Positions 34,793 to 46,253 of a stretch of DNA of 64,000 nt are shown here, in pieces. Both the position numbers and the translations under genes were made by a program. The notes under the pieces are model-generated. The model saw nothing but the letters and a program-made list of their open reading frames with translations. It was not told the origin of the DNA and searched no databases. Position 1 is the stretch's first letter; each line of letters starts with the position of its first letter. The stretch comes from Eucalyptus grandis (Eukaryota > Streptophyta > Magnoliopsida > Myrtales > Myrtaceae): contig NC_052622.1 in NCBI RefSeq assembly GCF_016545825.1, positions 40,571,263 through 40,635,262 of the forward strand, written 5' to 3'.

Positions 34793-35555
34793 GGGTGCGT
34801 TTGGCACCCTATTTCTGTTCAGAACAGAAATTTCTTTTTTGTTCTTTTGTTAAGAACAAAAAAAAAGCAAACAAAACTTAGAAACACTTTTTTATTTTTC
34901 TTCTTTTTCTTCTTATTTTCTTTCTTTTTCTTTCACCGGTCGTCGGCCTCGGCCATGGCGACGGCGACCGGCCGACGGGGGCGGCCTCGCCCGAGCACGG
35001 CGAGGGTCGGCCTCGCCTTGGCCGGGCGAGCTCGAGCTTCGCCCTTGCCGGCGAGATGTCGGCGCGTCGGGCAGTGGCGAGCTTGATCTCGCCTAGATCC
35101 GGCGAGGCCGAGCCTCTCGGCCGCTAGGCGAGCTCGCCTCGCCGGATCGGGCGAGATGTCGGCGCGTCGGGTCGGGCGAGCTCGATCTCGCCCAGATTCG
35201 GCGAGGCCGAGCTCGCCAGCCAAGGCGAGGCCCTCGCCCGGCTACGGCGAGGCCGCCGACCCTCGTCGGCCGGTCGTCGGCCATGGCCGAGGTCGGCGAC
35301 CGGCCAAAAGAAAAAAAGAAAAAGGAAAAAGAAAAAAAGAAAAAAGGAAAAAAAAGAAAAAATAGAAAAATAAAAGAAATAAAAAATTATACAAATTTAC
35401 CAAACGTGTTTCTATTTATTTTTTGTTCCCGAACAAGTTTACTAAACACGTTTTTTTGTTCAGAAATTGTTCCAGAACAGAAACACTTTTTTTTTTTTTT
35501 TTTTTTTTTGCATTCCCTAGAACAATTTTTAAACAAAACGCAAACAAACGCACCC
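34793..35555. mobile_element. 763-bp Harbinger/Tourist-like element with GC-rich core
   Basis: TAA target duplications lie at 34790-34792 and 35556-35558. The termini are perfect inverted repeats, GGGTGCGTTTGG and CAAACGCACCC. This fits PIF/Harbinger (3-bp TWA duplication). The outer arms are T- and A-rich with TTCTGTTC/GAACAG words. The core at 34935-35308 is extremely GC-rich and built from GGCGAGGCCGAGCTCGCC-type words. A related element lies at 44384-45208. There is no transposase. Confidence 0.8.
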
Positions 35556-36168
35556 TAAGGAGCCAGCGCCTCTCTCCCTCCCTCCACTTATCTAGATTTA
35601 TCTAGAACCAAATATCTACAATAGGTAGTTAGTATTTGTGGTGCTGAAGTTCCTTAAGTGTTAGTTGAGAGGAGTGATTAAAAATCATTTGAAGAGTAGG
35701 TAAATCTTGTAATTGTGGATAGTCCACGTTGAACTCTTGTAAAGCACTAACTCTATAATATGTCGGTGGGAGTCTCTTTATAAGTAGGAAAGCTCCCCTT
35801 ACCAACTAAAGTAGAGTGGAGGGTCTTGTGTAGCGAGGGGGAGAGGAATGGGTAGTGTGAGTATGGGAGTGCCATCTTCATAGAGTGTTGAAGTGTGAGG
35901 CTTGAGTGTAGTGAGTGACATAGAGTGGTGTGTGTAGTGTGTGAGTGGTGTTGAGTATATGTTCTTGTAATAATATTAAGGGTATTTATTATAGTCACGC
36001 TTTCGCAACTTCATAGTCACACCATGTAATGGTTGTGGTCAACCAATTGCACATACGCCCCACATCAACTTGTACACTTGTACAAATATAAAAATGAGTG
36101 CTTTGCAACTTTCAACTATTATTGAAACAAGAGTTCTTAGTATCCATCATCACTTATTTAATTTTATC

Positions 36169-36612
36169 GGTTTAATATCATGAAAAATTATCCCAAACTA
36201 ATTATTTGATTACAAAAAAACTACTAATTATTTGATTACAAAAAACTCCAAATTGGTACACATGTGACAAATTTTCCTATACTAATTTTTTACCACAAAA
36301 AAAAAAAAACCTAAACTAGTACATTTGTAACAATTTACCTTCCGTTAGTTTCCGTTAAATTAGATCAATATCACGAAAACCCAAAATAGGTACTCTTGTG
36401 ACAAACGAATAGTAAAACCTAAAGCTAGTACTCTTGTTAACTTGTACATGTTACCAAATTCAGCAATTTAACGGTAAAATTTAATGAAAACTAACGAATA
36501 GTAAAATTGTCACGAGTAGTACTAGTTTGGGTTTTTGTTGGTCAAAAAAATAATTTGGGGTAAATTTGTTATAAGTATATAAATTTAAGGTTTTTCATGG
36601 TATTAACCCTGA
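36169..36612. mobile_element. MITE, relative of the element at 24274-24657
   Basis: It has the same internal words (TGTGACAAATTTTCC, CCGTTAGTTTCCGTTAAATT, CAAACTAGTAC, inverted in the second half) and similar ends (TTTAATATCATGAAAAAT and, inverted, GGGTTAATACCATGAAAAAC). A clear target duplication was not found, so the ends are approximate. Confidence 0.7.
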
Positions 36613-36830
36613 ACTATTTCTATAGTTAACATGACAATTTGATTGTGCTAGATAATGAAATACTGTTTTACAGACGAAAGGTTTCTTATGGAGAAATTAT
36701 CACAAACCTCCATTCAAGAAGAGCTAACTAATTTTTCTAAGTGATATAACCAATCATTCTTTTGAAAAACCTTTTCCAAATCTCGATTTTTTCATAAAAC
36801 AAACACACCCTCAATAACGTTTAAAATATA

Positions 36831-37215
36831 TACATATTTCTTTGTGGAAAGTAGGATTGTGAATATTCTTATTTATCTAGATCATTAGGTTTGAATCCAT
36901 TAATTTTTCCATCAAACCCAATCATCTATTCCTATTATATACATAAGCAATGTACAAAATTAATTAATTCCTACTAATGTTGATTCCATTATGGTCCTTC
37001 ATATACTTATTTATGTGCGCATACATATTTCTTTGTAGAAAGTAGTGTAGAGTGGTTCTTAAGAGCCCTTCTGCAGGTATACATTCTTATCTTTTCTAGA
37101 TCATTAGGCTTGAATCCGTTCATTTTTCCACCAAACCTAAATAGCTATTCCTATTATATTCATAAGCAGTGTTGACAGTACTAATTACCTCCCGTTAAAG
37201 TATATTCCATTGTTG
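36831..37215. repeat. Two-copy tandem duplication, about 193-bp unit
   Basis: ACATATTTCTTTGTGGAAAG (near 36831) recurs as ACATATTTCTTTGTAGAAAG (near 37023). Both are followed by matching text (CTAGATCATTAGG, TTGAATCC, TATTCCTATTATAT, ATAAGCA.TGT). The copies are diverged. Confidence 0.75.
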
Positions 37216-37219
37216 TTCT

Positions 37220-39161
37220 AGATAGATACCCATCCTTACCAGGTAACAACACTTGTCGCTTTTGCCACTTAAACAAATGATAGGGCTTTCTTAGCAACTT
37301 CATTTCCTGATCGATTTCTTCTTCCTATGCTTCTCTGCATAGAAAAGACAAGTTGACGAGGAAATAAGTGAATTTCTAGGGGTAGACCCCTCTAATCTTT
37401 TCTTGGTTTTGTGAGCAGAGTTGTGGACTCCCCAGTTAGTTTCGTTTTGCGGTTCAATTTTTCATTAGTTAATAAACCAAAGACGAATTTGTTCCACAAG
37501 CTACTTAATGTTCGATTCACTAAATGTATACTTTTTCATAATTAACATTTGCAAAAAGTCTTTTAACTTCATTGCTATTCATGATGCACATAAATCATCA
37601 TATTTACTCATATTGGGTACAACAAATATCATTTAGAGCCATCATCTTGTTTTGTCATATCATGTAAATTACATATAGATTGCATCACGAAATCAAGGAG
37701 ACCAAAAGTAAGCACTTCATATGACATCATTATTTCATGTTCAAAACAAGCAAGTATTGTTGTTCAGAGATTATATGCATAATCTATATTAGATTATTAA
37801 ATAAAGTTAGACCAAGTGGCGGCTGTTTTGTATAGAATGAATTATAGTGTGCTCATTTCCTTTTTCTTTTCTTGGGATAATGGTGCCGCTAACCCTCGTT
37901 TTCTTTAGCTTATTCAATTTCTTTCATTTTTTTTTTGTCAACGTGGTCCTCACCTACTTTTATTATGTTTAAATAAGTCTTTATTCTAGAAATGCACATG
38001 AATTGTTGACATGGACTGCCATAGTAGCACCGTAAGCACAGACATTAGAAAATAAAATAGAAGTCGTTAAACCCTCACACAGAGAGAGAGAGAGAGGGAG
38101 GGAGGGAGGGAGGGAGGGAGAGGGAGGGAGGGAGTAATAATAGCATCGCCATTGCTGCCTCCAATCGAAGCACACATGCACACAAAGATAAAGGGGAGAT
38201 TGCGAAAGAGAGTTAAAGGGAGATGGCGGCCCATGCCCACCACCTAGGCCGGCTGAAGTAGGGTTGAGCAACCTCAAGCCAATCATGACTGGGGTGGTGC
38301 GACACTAGCCCAACCACCCATCACCCAGGTCATCGTTCACACTAGTCACCATCAGACTCTAGAAGATCAACGATGTTACAAAAGAGAATATATATGAACA
38401 AAGATAATCAACAGTGCTTGAGATTTTGGAACCTAACGTCAGCTTTCAGTCATCTAAAAGCGGACCCAAGTAACGCACAAAGTCAACTGAAGAATAATGG
38501 TTAGACCAAAAAAAAAAAAGAAAACTGACGAATAATGCTAAGCAACTTCCTGTTCACATTCTAGAGAGCTGAGACGTATGCTCCCATCTCGAAGAAATTA
38601 TTATTTAAGACTCGTCTAGTTAAACTAACACAGATTTGTATCTATATCTATCTAGGATTACTATCAACTGCAAAATCTATGTAATTTTTTTTACATGCCG
38701 TGTATCAATTACTATTACTAAAACAACCCACATCAACGTCGATTGACATATGATGTGTAAACAGCATGTGGCATGCATAGAGTGTCCAAATGAACCATCG
38801 GATCTATTCCGACACCATGCTTTTTAGAAGAGATTCGGAGGGAAGAAAGGTTCTAAAAACGTAACCATGTTTGGATGGAGAAGAAAAGATGAAAGGTAAT
38901 GATTAGGAGGAGGGATCATGAGATATTATGAGGGATTGATCCGGTGATTTCATGTATATTCTAAAACCATGTGAAAGGATTCGTAGGTATTTGAACGGAT
39001 TTGTGCATTACTCAATAAATTCATTCTTTTTGCTCACTTGCAAGACTATTCTATTTCTATTTATGAGTATATAAAAGGCTATTCACATCACAATGCACCT
39101 TTTTTTTCCTACCTTTTTAATCGCTTGCATCTTGACAACCATATGACTCAATCCCTTCAAA

Positions 39162-39193
<32 letters not shown>

Positions 39194-39990
39194 TTTCCTT
39201 ATAATTATCTAAATCCCATTTTTTTTTCTTTCTTTCTAATCATCTCATCCCAACAAATGTGAATTTAAAAAATAAAGAAAACTTCTCTCTTCATACACGG
39301 GCACGAAAAAATTTGTGGGGGGCGTATCAAGAAGACCAGGAACGAGGCAGCGATTCATGTTGGACCACTAAAGCACCAGAGATGTTTGAACAGAACTTCG
39401 TCTTCCTCGAACTTTCATGGACCATGCGGTAGACCAGTCTAGAAATGGCGACCGACACTGTGAACTTTGGTCGTTCTTTCATCCTTCCACCATGGGTTGG
39501 TCCTCCCTAAAATATTCCCACGGAGCCCATGTCTTACAAGTGGTACCATCACATGTTTGTTTTATTATGGGAAGAAAATTACGGGGATATCGATTCCATC
39601 ACACCCACCTTCTTTCAATCTCTCTCCCCCAGATCTAATCTTGACAAAAAGTCGTCATCTATTTTGGAGGCTGCGACTTCTTGCAACGTCCATAGCAGTC
39701 AGATTGCGCAGTAGCATCCGTCGGATTTGTTTATTTAGAGTCATCGTGACCGCAAGTGCATGATGAAGTCGTAATTCTCTCTTTCTCACCTTGAAATCCT
39801 CTTTGCCTTATGAACAGGAGGATCCTATTGGATTCGTCCATTGAAAGTCCAAGACATTCATCAATCATAGGACTCACGTGGAGCAGAAATTTTTGAAATC
39901 TGCACCATTCGTTTGACGTTGTAAGATAAAGATTCTTCTGGTTTTTTATAGCCCTTGTAGCTGCATCCTTCTTCAGCTAATTGCCAGGCA
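37220..39990. other. AT-rich intergenic DNA upstream of the lectin kinase
   Basis: No gene recognised. A (GA)n(GGGA)n tract is at 38081-38134 and a (TC)n tract at 39166-39194. A weak TATA candidate (TTTTTTATAG, 39942-39951) lies about 60 bp before the lectin-kinase ATG. Confidence 0.5.
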
Positions 39991-40007
39991 GACGTTGAGT
40001 TTGAGCC

Positions 40008-42011
40008 ATGTTCTTCAAGACTCTTGCTGTGCTCTCTCTACTCCCAGTTTTGGCTTACGCTCAAGAAACCAATTTTGTGTACAACGGTTTCCGATCGGTC
40101 AGTCTGAGCCTTGATGGGATCGCAGGGGTCACCTCCAATGGCCTCCTGAAGCTGACCAACGACACCAGACAGCAGAAGGGCCACGCCTTCCATCCAGACC
40201 CTGTCCAGCTCAAGAACTCGCCAAGCGGTTCTGTCTACTCCTTCTCCACTGCGTTTGTCTTCGCGATTCAACCTCAGTATGCCACTCTAAGCGGCCATGG
40301 GATCGTCTTCGTGATCGCGCCCCAGAGAGGCCTCCCCGGGTCCCTGCCGAGCCAATACCTCGGTATGTTCAGCGAAACTGACAACGGAAACTCCACCAAT
40401 CATGTGTTTGGGGTCGAACTCGACACGATCCAGAGCAGCGAGTTTAATGACATTAACGATAATCATGTCGGAATCGACTTGAACGGGTTGACATCAGCAA
40501 TATCAACTCCAGCGGGGTATTATGCAGATGGTGGGGAGATCAATAACTTGACTCTAATCAGTGGTAAAGAAATGCAAGTTTGGGTGGACTACAACGGAAC
40601 TGAAAAGCGGATCGATGTCACATTGGCTCCAATCAATGTGCAAAAACCGCAGACTCCCCTTTTGTCTCTTAGGCAGGATCTCTCGTCAATCGTCAACCAG
40701 AGCATGTATGTCGGCTTCTCGTCATCGACCGGTTCGGTCCTAACTTCTCACTATGTTCTGGGTTGGAGCTTCAGGGTAAATGGAGAGGCTCAGGCACTTG
40801 CCCAGTCCCAACTTCCTAAGCTTCCTCGGATCGGTAAGAAGGAGACGTCGAAAGTACTGACTATAGGGCTCCCGCTGATGGTTCTTTTCGTTGCATCGAT
40901 GCTGATCTTGAGCGTGGTTTACGTGATAAGAAGGAAAAGGAAATTCGCTGAGGTCCTCGAAGATTGGGAGAGGGACTACGGCCCGCACCGGTTCAAGTTC
41001 AAAGACCTTTACATTGCGACAAAAGGATTCCGGGAGCAAGAGCTATTAGGGACTGGAGGGTTTGGTCGGGTCTATAGAGGAATCTTACCCAAATCGAAGA
41101 TAGAGATTGCGGTGAAGAGGATCTAACACGAATCGAGACAAGGCATGAGAGAGTTCATAGCGGAGATCATCAGCATTGGTCGGCTCCGTCACCGCAACAT
41201 AGTGTCGCTCCTTGGTTACTGCCGCAGGAAAGGGGAGTTGCTCTTGGTTTACGACTACATGCCCAATGGGAGCCTCGACAAATACCTCCATAACCAGCCA
41301 AAAGTGACCCTCAATTGGAGGCAAAGATTCAGGGTGATCAAAGGAGTGGCATCTGGGCTGCTTTATCTGCACGAAGGGTGGGAGCAAGTGGTGATCCATA
41401 GGGATATAAAGGCGAGTAACATCTTGCTAGATGCCGACTTAAATGGAAGACTTGGAGATTTTGGGCTTGCGAGACTATACGACCATGGAACCGACCCTCA
41501 AACGACTCACGTGGTAGGAACGCTCGGTTATCTCGCCCCTGAGCACACGCGAACCGGCAAAGCGACTAGGAACACCGACGTGTATGCCTTCGGAGCATTT
41601 TTGCTTGAGGTTGCCTGCGGGAGAAGGCCGATAGAGCTTCGGGACGCGGAGGACGTGATATTAGTGGACTGGGTATTTTCTTGCTGGGACAGAGGTGCAA
41701 TTCTCGTGGCAAGAGATCCGAGGTTGGGGGCGGAATTTGTGGAAGAAGAGATGGAGTTGGTGCTGAAACTCGGGTTGATCTGTTCCCACTCCGACCCGTT
41801 GATGAGGCCGAGCATGCGTCAAGTTTTGCAGTACTTGGAGAGCGATCTTCCGATTCCGGAACTGTCGTCCATCGGCCTTTCCTCAGGCGGATTAACGTTC
41901 GCTCATCGCGAAGGTTTTGACGATTTGGCCATGTCTTATCCGTCCTCCATATACAAGGCATTTACGCACTCGTCTTCTGTCGCAGAATCGCAACTCTCGG
42001 GTGGACGATGA
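40008..42011 (+). pseudogene. L-type lectin-domain receptor kinase with one in-frame stop
   Basis: A single-exon reading frame of 668 codons, typical of L-LecRKs (plasma-membrane receptors; ligands in the family include extracellular nucleotides and NAD). In order: signal peptide (residues 1-19, ending AYA|Q), legume-lectin domain (about 20-265) with the metal-site segment VELDT...NDNHVGID, TM helix (about 284-308), then the kinase. The kinase has the G-loop GTGGFGRVYRG, ATP-binding Lys370 in [19 protein letters not shown] and GTLGYLAPE. Codon 373 is TAA (41124-41126), where the relative at 62.5-64 kb has a Ser codon in VKRVSHESRQGM. Everything after it stays in frame to SGGR-stop. As read, translation yields a lectin-TM protein lacking most of the kinase. 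A single substitution from TCA would explain it: either a recent pseudogene or null allele, or a base-call error. Confidence 0.93.
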
Positions 42012-42264
42012 GCCTCATGGTTTAGTTTCTAATTTAGTTCCATCCTCTGTATTTGGGGAAACATCCGTATGTCCAGTGGCATCTTTCTTCTCTCGTAGAA
42101 ATCGATAGGTTGTAAGATAAGATCATGTTCAGATCTAGAATACGTAGGCTCTATGAGTCATCCTGGTCCTAGTACGTGCAAGTATCCATTCAATACACGC
42201 TCTTATTTTTTCTAAGGCTCAAATTAGCTACCGGCGCGGCAGCCGCCATTGGCTGCTGCTGACC

Positions 42265-42358
42265 GAGAAGAGAGAGAGAGAGAGAGAGAGAGGTGGTGGC
42301 CATGTTCTCAAGTTGCAGATCAAGAAGAGAGAGGGAGAGGGAGAGGGAGAGGGAGAGG
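42265..42358. repeat. (GA)n and (GAGAGG)n microsatellites
   Basis: A GA run is at 42265-42293 and a GAGAGG hexamer run at about 42327-42358, just beyond the 3' end of the lectin kinase. Confidence 0.9.
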
Positions 42359-43145
42359 TAGAAGACAAAAGCGACCGAACATAGGGTTTTTTTAAGTGCA
42401 CTTGGTACCCATGCATTGAGTAAAATACTTCTGTCTTCCTCTAACCAGCGATGTCGTAAGCTTTAGCTCAGCGATCGCATGATGTATGTTCTTTCACGTA
42501 TCCTCTTGGCGAGCCGTTGAGGCAACGGACTTCGTGGCCCTCCGGCTTTGACTGGCTTTTAAGCAAGTGAACATTATTAACCTTCTCATGCCACATTCTT
42601 GTCCTTTCCTGAAAGCTGAATAAGATAGATTAACATAGGCCTCGGAGTCTAAGAGAATGTCTTGTAGCAGAAGTTTGCGCAAGTTCAAAAACTGAAAACT
42701 GAACTCGTGGTATAAACTACTAGGTTTTTTATAAGATGAACGAAGGTCTCGATTGGGTGATTAAGAGAAGACGGGATAGTGAATTTTATCATGATAAAAT
42801 CTAATATGGGCACCGCGCGAGGTGTTTTGCCTTTGCAGGGCAACATGACTGGCACGGGAACATCCCAGAATTAATATTATTGTATTCATGGAAAAATAAT
42901 TAATACCACGGTTGTTGACAATGTTTATTGTTTTTCTTAAATATAGAGTAGCCTTATGGGTTAATTTTATGGAGCCAAACAAGCTCCAACCTTCACAAAT
43001 TAGTCGATGGGGAACAATATGGAGATGAAAAATGTGGAAAACAATTGTCCCTCGTTGCTTGCCTAGAAGTGGAAATCTCTCAAAGCTTGCATCTTCTATA
43101 CAAAGCAAAACTTGTGGGGAGAAAGGTCGGGGGTTTTATAATTAT

Positions 43146-43368
43146 GCAGTAAGTATAATGGAATTCTTAAAATTTGTTAACAAAGTGTAATTGAGTCAAA
43201 GTTTTCAAAAAGTAAAATTAAGTCTTAAAACTTATCAAAAGTGTAAACAAGTCCTAAAATTTATCAAATTGATTCAATTAAATTCTTCTATTAATTGCAA
43301 CTTTTGAAAGTTTTAGGACTCAATTGCACTTTTATGACAAGTTTTAAGATTTTTGGTACACTTAATTA
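43146..43368. mobile_element. 223-bp MITE with perfect 9-bp TSD
   Basis: TATAATTAT lies at 43137-43145 and 43369-43377. The ends align when inverted (AAGT.TA....A.TCTTAAAA.TTG), and GAGTCCTAAAACTT words occur in both orientations. The 9-bp duplication points to the Mutator-like group. Confidence 0.75.
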
Positions 43369-44383
43369 TATAATTATTGTTGCTACTACTATTATTGTTA
43401 CATATATTGATACCAAAAGTTACAAATATAAAATAGACTAAACCAAATAAAAATATATTTCTTTCTAAAAAGTGGCACATGGTTAATCAGTAGGGCGAGC
43501 GGGGGTGACCCCTCTGCTCATTTCATGTGGAACCGGTAAGGTGGATGATTAATGCCTCACTTATGTTACTTTAGGAATGAGAATCTATCGTTAGAATTTC
43601 CACGTTTGCAAGATCCAGTTTCAAGACAAATGTTCTATTCTAATATGAGAGGTGCAGCATTGACCTCGAGTGATCCAATTTCGAGCTTCACAAAACGAAG
43701 TGTTAATGCACTACTGTTAAGGTGTCATCTTACGTTGCTTTGATACGGACTTCTTGAGATACATAAAACATTAATAGTATGATTGCATAAACTGACAAAC
43801 TTTGAGTGTCACATTCAATGATACAAGTTTCCATGAATACTATGTGGATAAAAATTGATTGGGCCTCATATTTTATTCGAGGCCCGAAACTTTACATATA
43901 AGCCCAATTCATGCATTATTATATTTCGTTTTTCTCTTTCATTTCGGTTTATGTCTAACTCAATAATCGGATGGTCCTCCTGAGGGAAAACGCACGAGGG
44001 CATTCTCTCTTTGTGGTGCGTAGATCCGACCATCGGAGGCTTTCGTCATCATTGAACATTGGCCGAAAACAATTAGAGCCATCCATCGAAAACTAATATG
44101 GCTAAACTCATTGGCCTTTGAGGTATTGTTCCACATAACTTGACAACGAGTCATATATATCCTTTATATTTTTGTGGTCTTTCTCCATGTATTAGTTTAA
44201 GCTTTTAAATTAGACACTCTAATATGGTATTAGGGTTAGTACTATCACTTTCAAACATGCGTCTATCTTGGACCAAATTCTCCCATGTCCTTGTGAGTTG
44301 AAGAGGGCTTTGTGGTATCAAGGGAAGAGTGAGTGACGCGAAGATATTATACAACTAGTTTGTAGGAGTTGCCGGGTTACTTG

Positions 44384-45208
44384 GAGCGCGTTTGGTAACA
44401 TTTCTATTCCGAAAAACAATTTTGAACGGAAATAGGTTTTTTTTTCCGTTCTAGAGAATAATTTCTAAGTATAAGAATGTGTTTAGTAACTGCAAAAAAT
44501 TTATATTCCAGGAATAGAAATGTGTTTGGTAAACTTGTAAATTTTTTTGTTTATTTTAATTTTTAAATATTTTTATTATATTTTTCATATTTTTCTTCTT
44601 TATTATTATTATTATTTTTGCTTTCTTCCTTTTGGCCGGTGCCGAACCTGTCGAGGCCGAGCTTGCCTGAGCCCACCGGTGAGGCTTAGCCTCACTAGGC
44701 CACCGCCAGCTCAGCATCGCCTAGCGATGGCCTGATGAGACCGAGCCTTGCTAATGGCTGGGCAAGCTTGGCCTTGCCAAACCGGGTGAGCTTGAGCTCA
44801 CCCGGCCAAGGCGAGGCCAACCTTGCGCCACCCGGGCAAGGTTGAGCCTCGCCGATGACCTCGCCCAAGCGGCGTGAGGTTGGCCTCGCCGTGGGTTGGT
44901 GACACTTTGACGAGGTCACTGGCCTCGACGGCTGGTCGCTAGCCATGGCCAAGGCCGGTGGTTGGCTAAAAGGAAGAAGAAGGAAAGAAAAAAGAAGAAG
45001 GAAAAGAAGTGTTTCTTGGAAGTGTTCCGGGAACAAGAAATAAGTTTTTTTATTTTTTTTTATTTCTTATTTATGTTCCAAATCTATTCTCGAGAACGGC
45101 AACAAAAGTGTAAAGAAACGCGTTTCTATTCTTTTTCAGTTCCTTTGAACAAAATAACAAAAAAATTTGTTCTGGAGAATAGAAACAAAAATAAACAAAC
45201 AGGCCCTT
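44384..45208. mobile_element. Second Harbinger/Tourist-like element with GC-rich core
   Basis: It has the same plan as 34793-35555: arms with GCGTTTGGTAACATTTCT and, inverted, GGGCCTGTTTGTTTATTTTTG, a core (about 44630-44960) of GGCGAGG/CCTCGCC words, and A-rich right arms with GGAACAAG. The flanking trinucleotide is TTG on both sides. It is older or more diverged than the first copy. Confidence 0.65.
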
Positions 45209-45209
45209 G

Positions 45210-46253
45210 TATTATAAGTCGTGGAGTGGAATAAATACCTTATTAGAGGATCTCTGAAGGCAAGGTTAGTATTTAGCGTATAAATTGGCCAGTAATTAGT
45301 ACCACTCTTTTGATAAAGTCATGTCGAGCAAAAGCTAATTATTGTACTGAAGTGTTCAATATGATATAAAAAAATGTCAGATGTAATGGAAGTTTTGAAA
45401 TACATGTCCTAAAAGCACGTGAAAGTGGCTAGTATGATTTGGGAATGAAGTGCCGGGTGTTTTAGGTCTATCACTGATATTATCCAATTATTTTTGGCGC
45501 TACTAGAGTCTTTGACCCTAATTTGCATTGGATTCGAAGCACCATGCATGCAAGTGAGCTACATTTGGCCAGTCTATATCACTAATACCTCGTCAGTTTG
45601 TTTATTTTTATTTTTTTCCAAAGAACGTCAGTTTGTTTAATTCAAGTGCAACAGTTGTGGCTTGGATTATTGTGCAATTCTTATTTTACTTTGATTTGCA
45701 TATTGCATATGTGGCAACAATTACATATATGACTTGTGAAATTTTTCGAGTTTATTTACACGGACAGATAAATATATTTGAAAGCTCAATCAAGAGCAAT
45801 CAACTTATTTTTTTTTTTTTTATCTATGTACGATGCAAACAAGGATTAAGGACCAAAATCATATTTAAGTTTATAGACTACAATATCTTCACTTAGAATT
45901 TCAAAAAAGGTGGCACTAATTCCACACCTCAAATGACTAATTGAATCATCTCAAGAGGAAAAAGAAAATTCAAGTCAGTACAAATAATTCAAGTTGAGCT
46001 AGGAACAGAAATGACCAGGTATTGCAAAGCATTGGTTCAACAACATAATGTTTAACATCTGTCAGTTTTCAAGTTTAGAGGTGGCAGACTTCAATCAAGA
46101 AGCGAGTGGTACATTGTTTTGCACTCTATCAAAAGAGTGCAAAATTAAAGAGAAGAGTACGATGCTTCATTAGAAACCTTATCACATGGCTTTGAAGTCC
46201 ACAGCAAGTGTATACTGATGTAGCTGTGGCATTTCCCTTTCTCCAAGCTCAAA
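45210..46253. other. AT-rich intergenic DNA, nothing recognised
   Basis: No supported coding frame. It contains the probable 3' UTR of the downstream minus-strand reductase near 46150-46253. Confidence 0.5.

Noticed and set aside
34933..35365. Several Arg/Ala-rich ORFs in the GC-rich core
   Set aside because: Low-complexity frames of the Harbinger-like element core; open on several frames at once because of GC content.
41528..41961. Minus-strand ORFs of 95 and 131 codons within the lectin kinase
   Set aside because: Antisense shadows of the conserved kinase-coding sequence; similar shadows occur over the copy at 62.5-64 kb.
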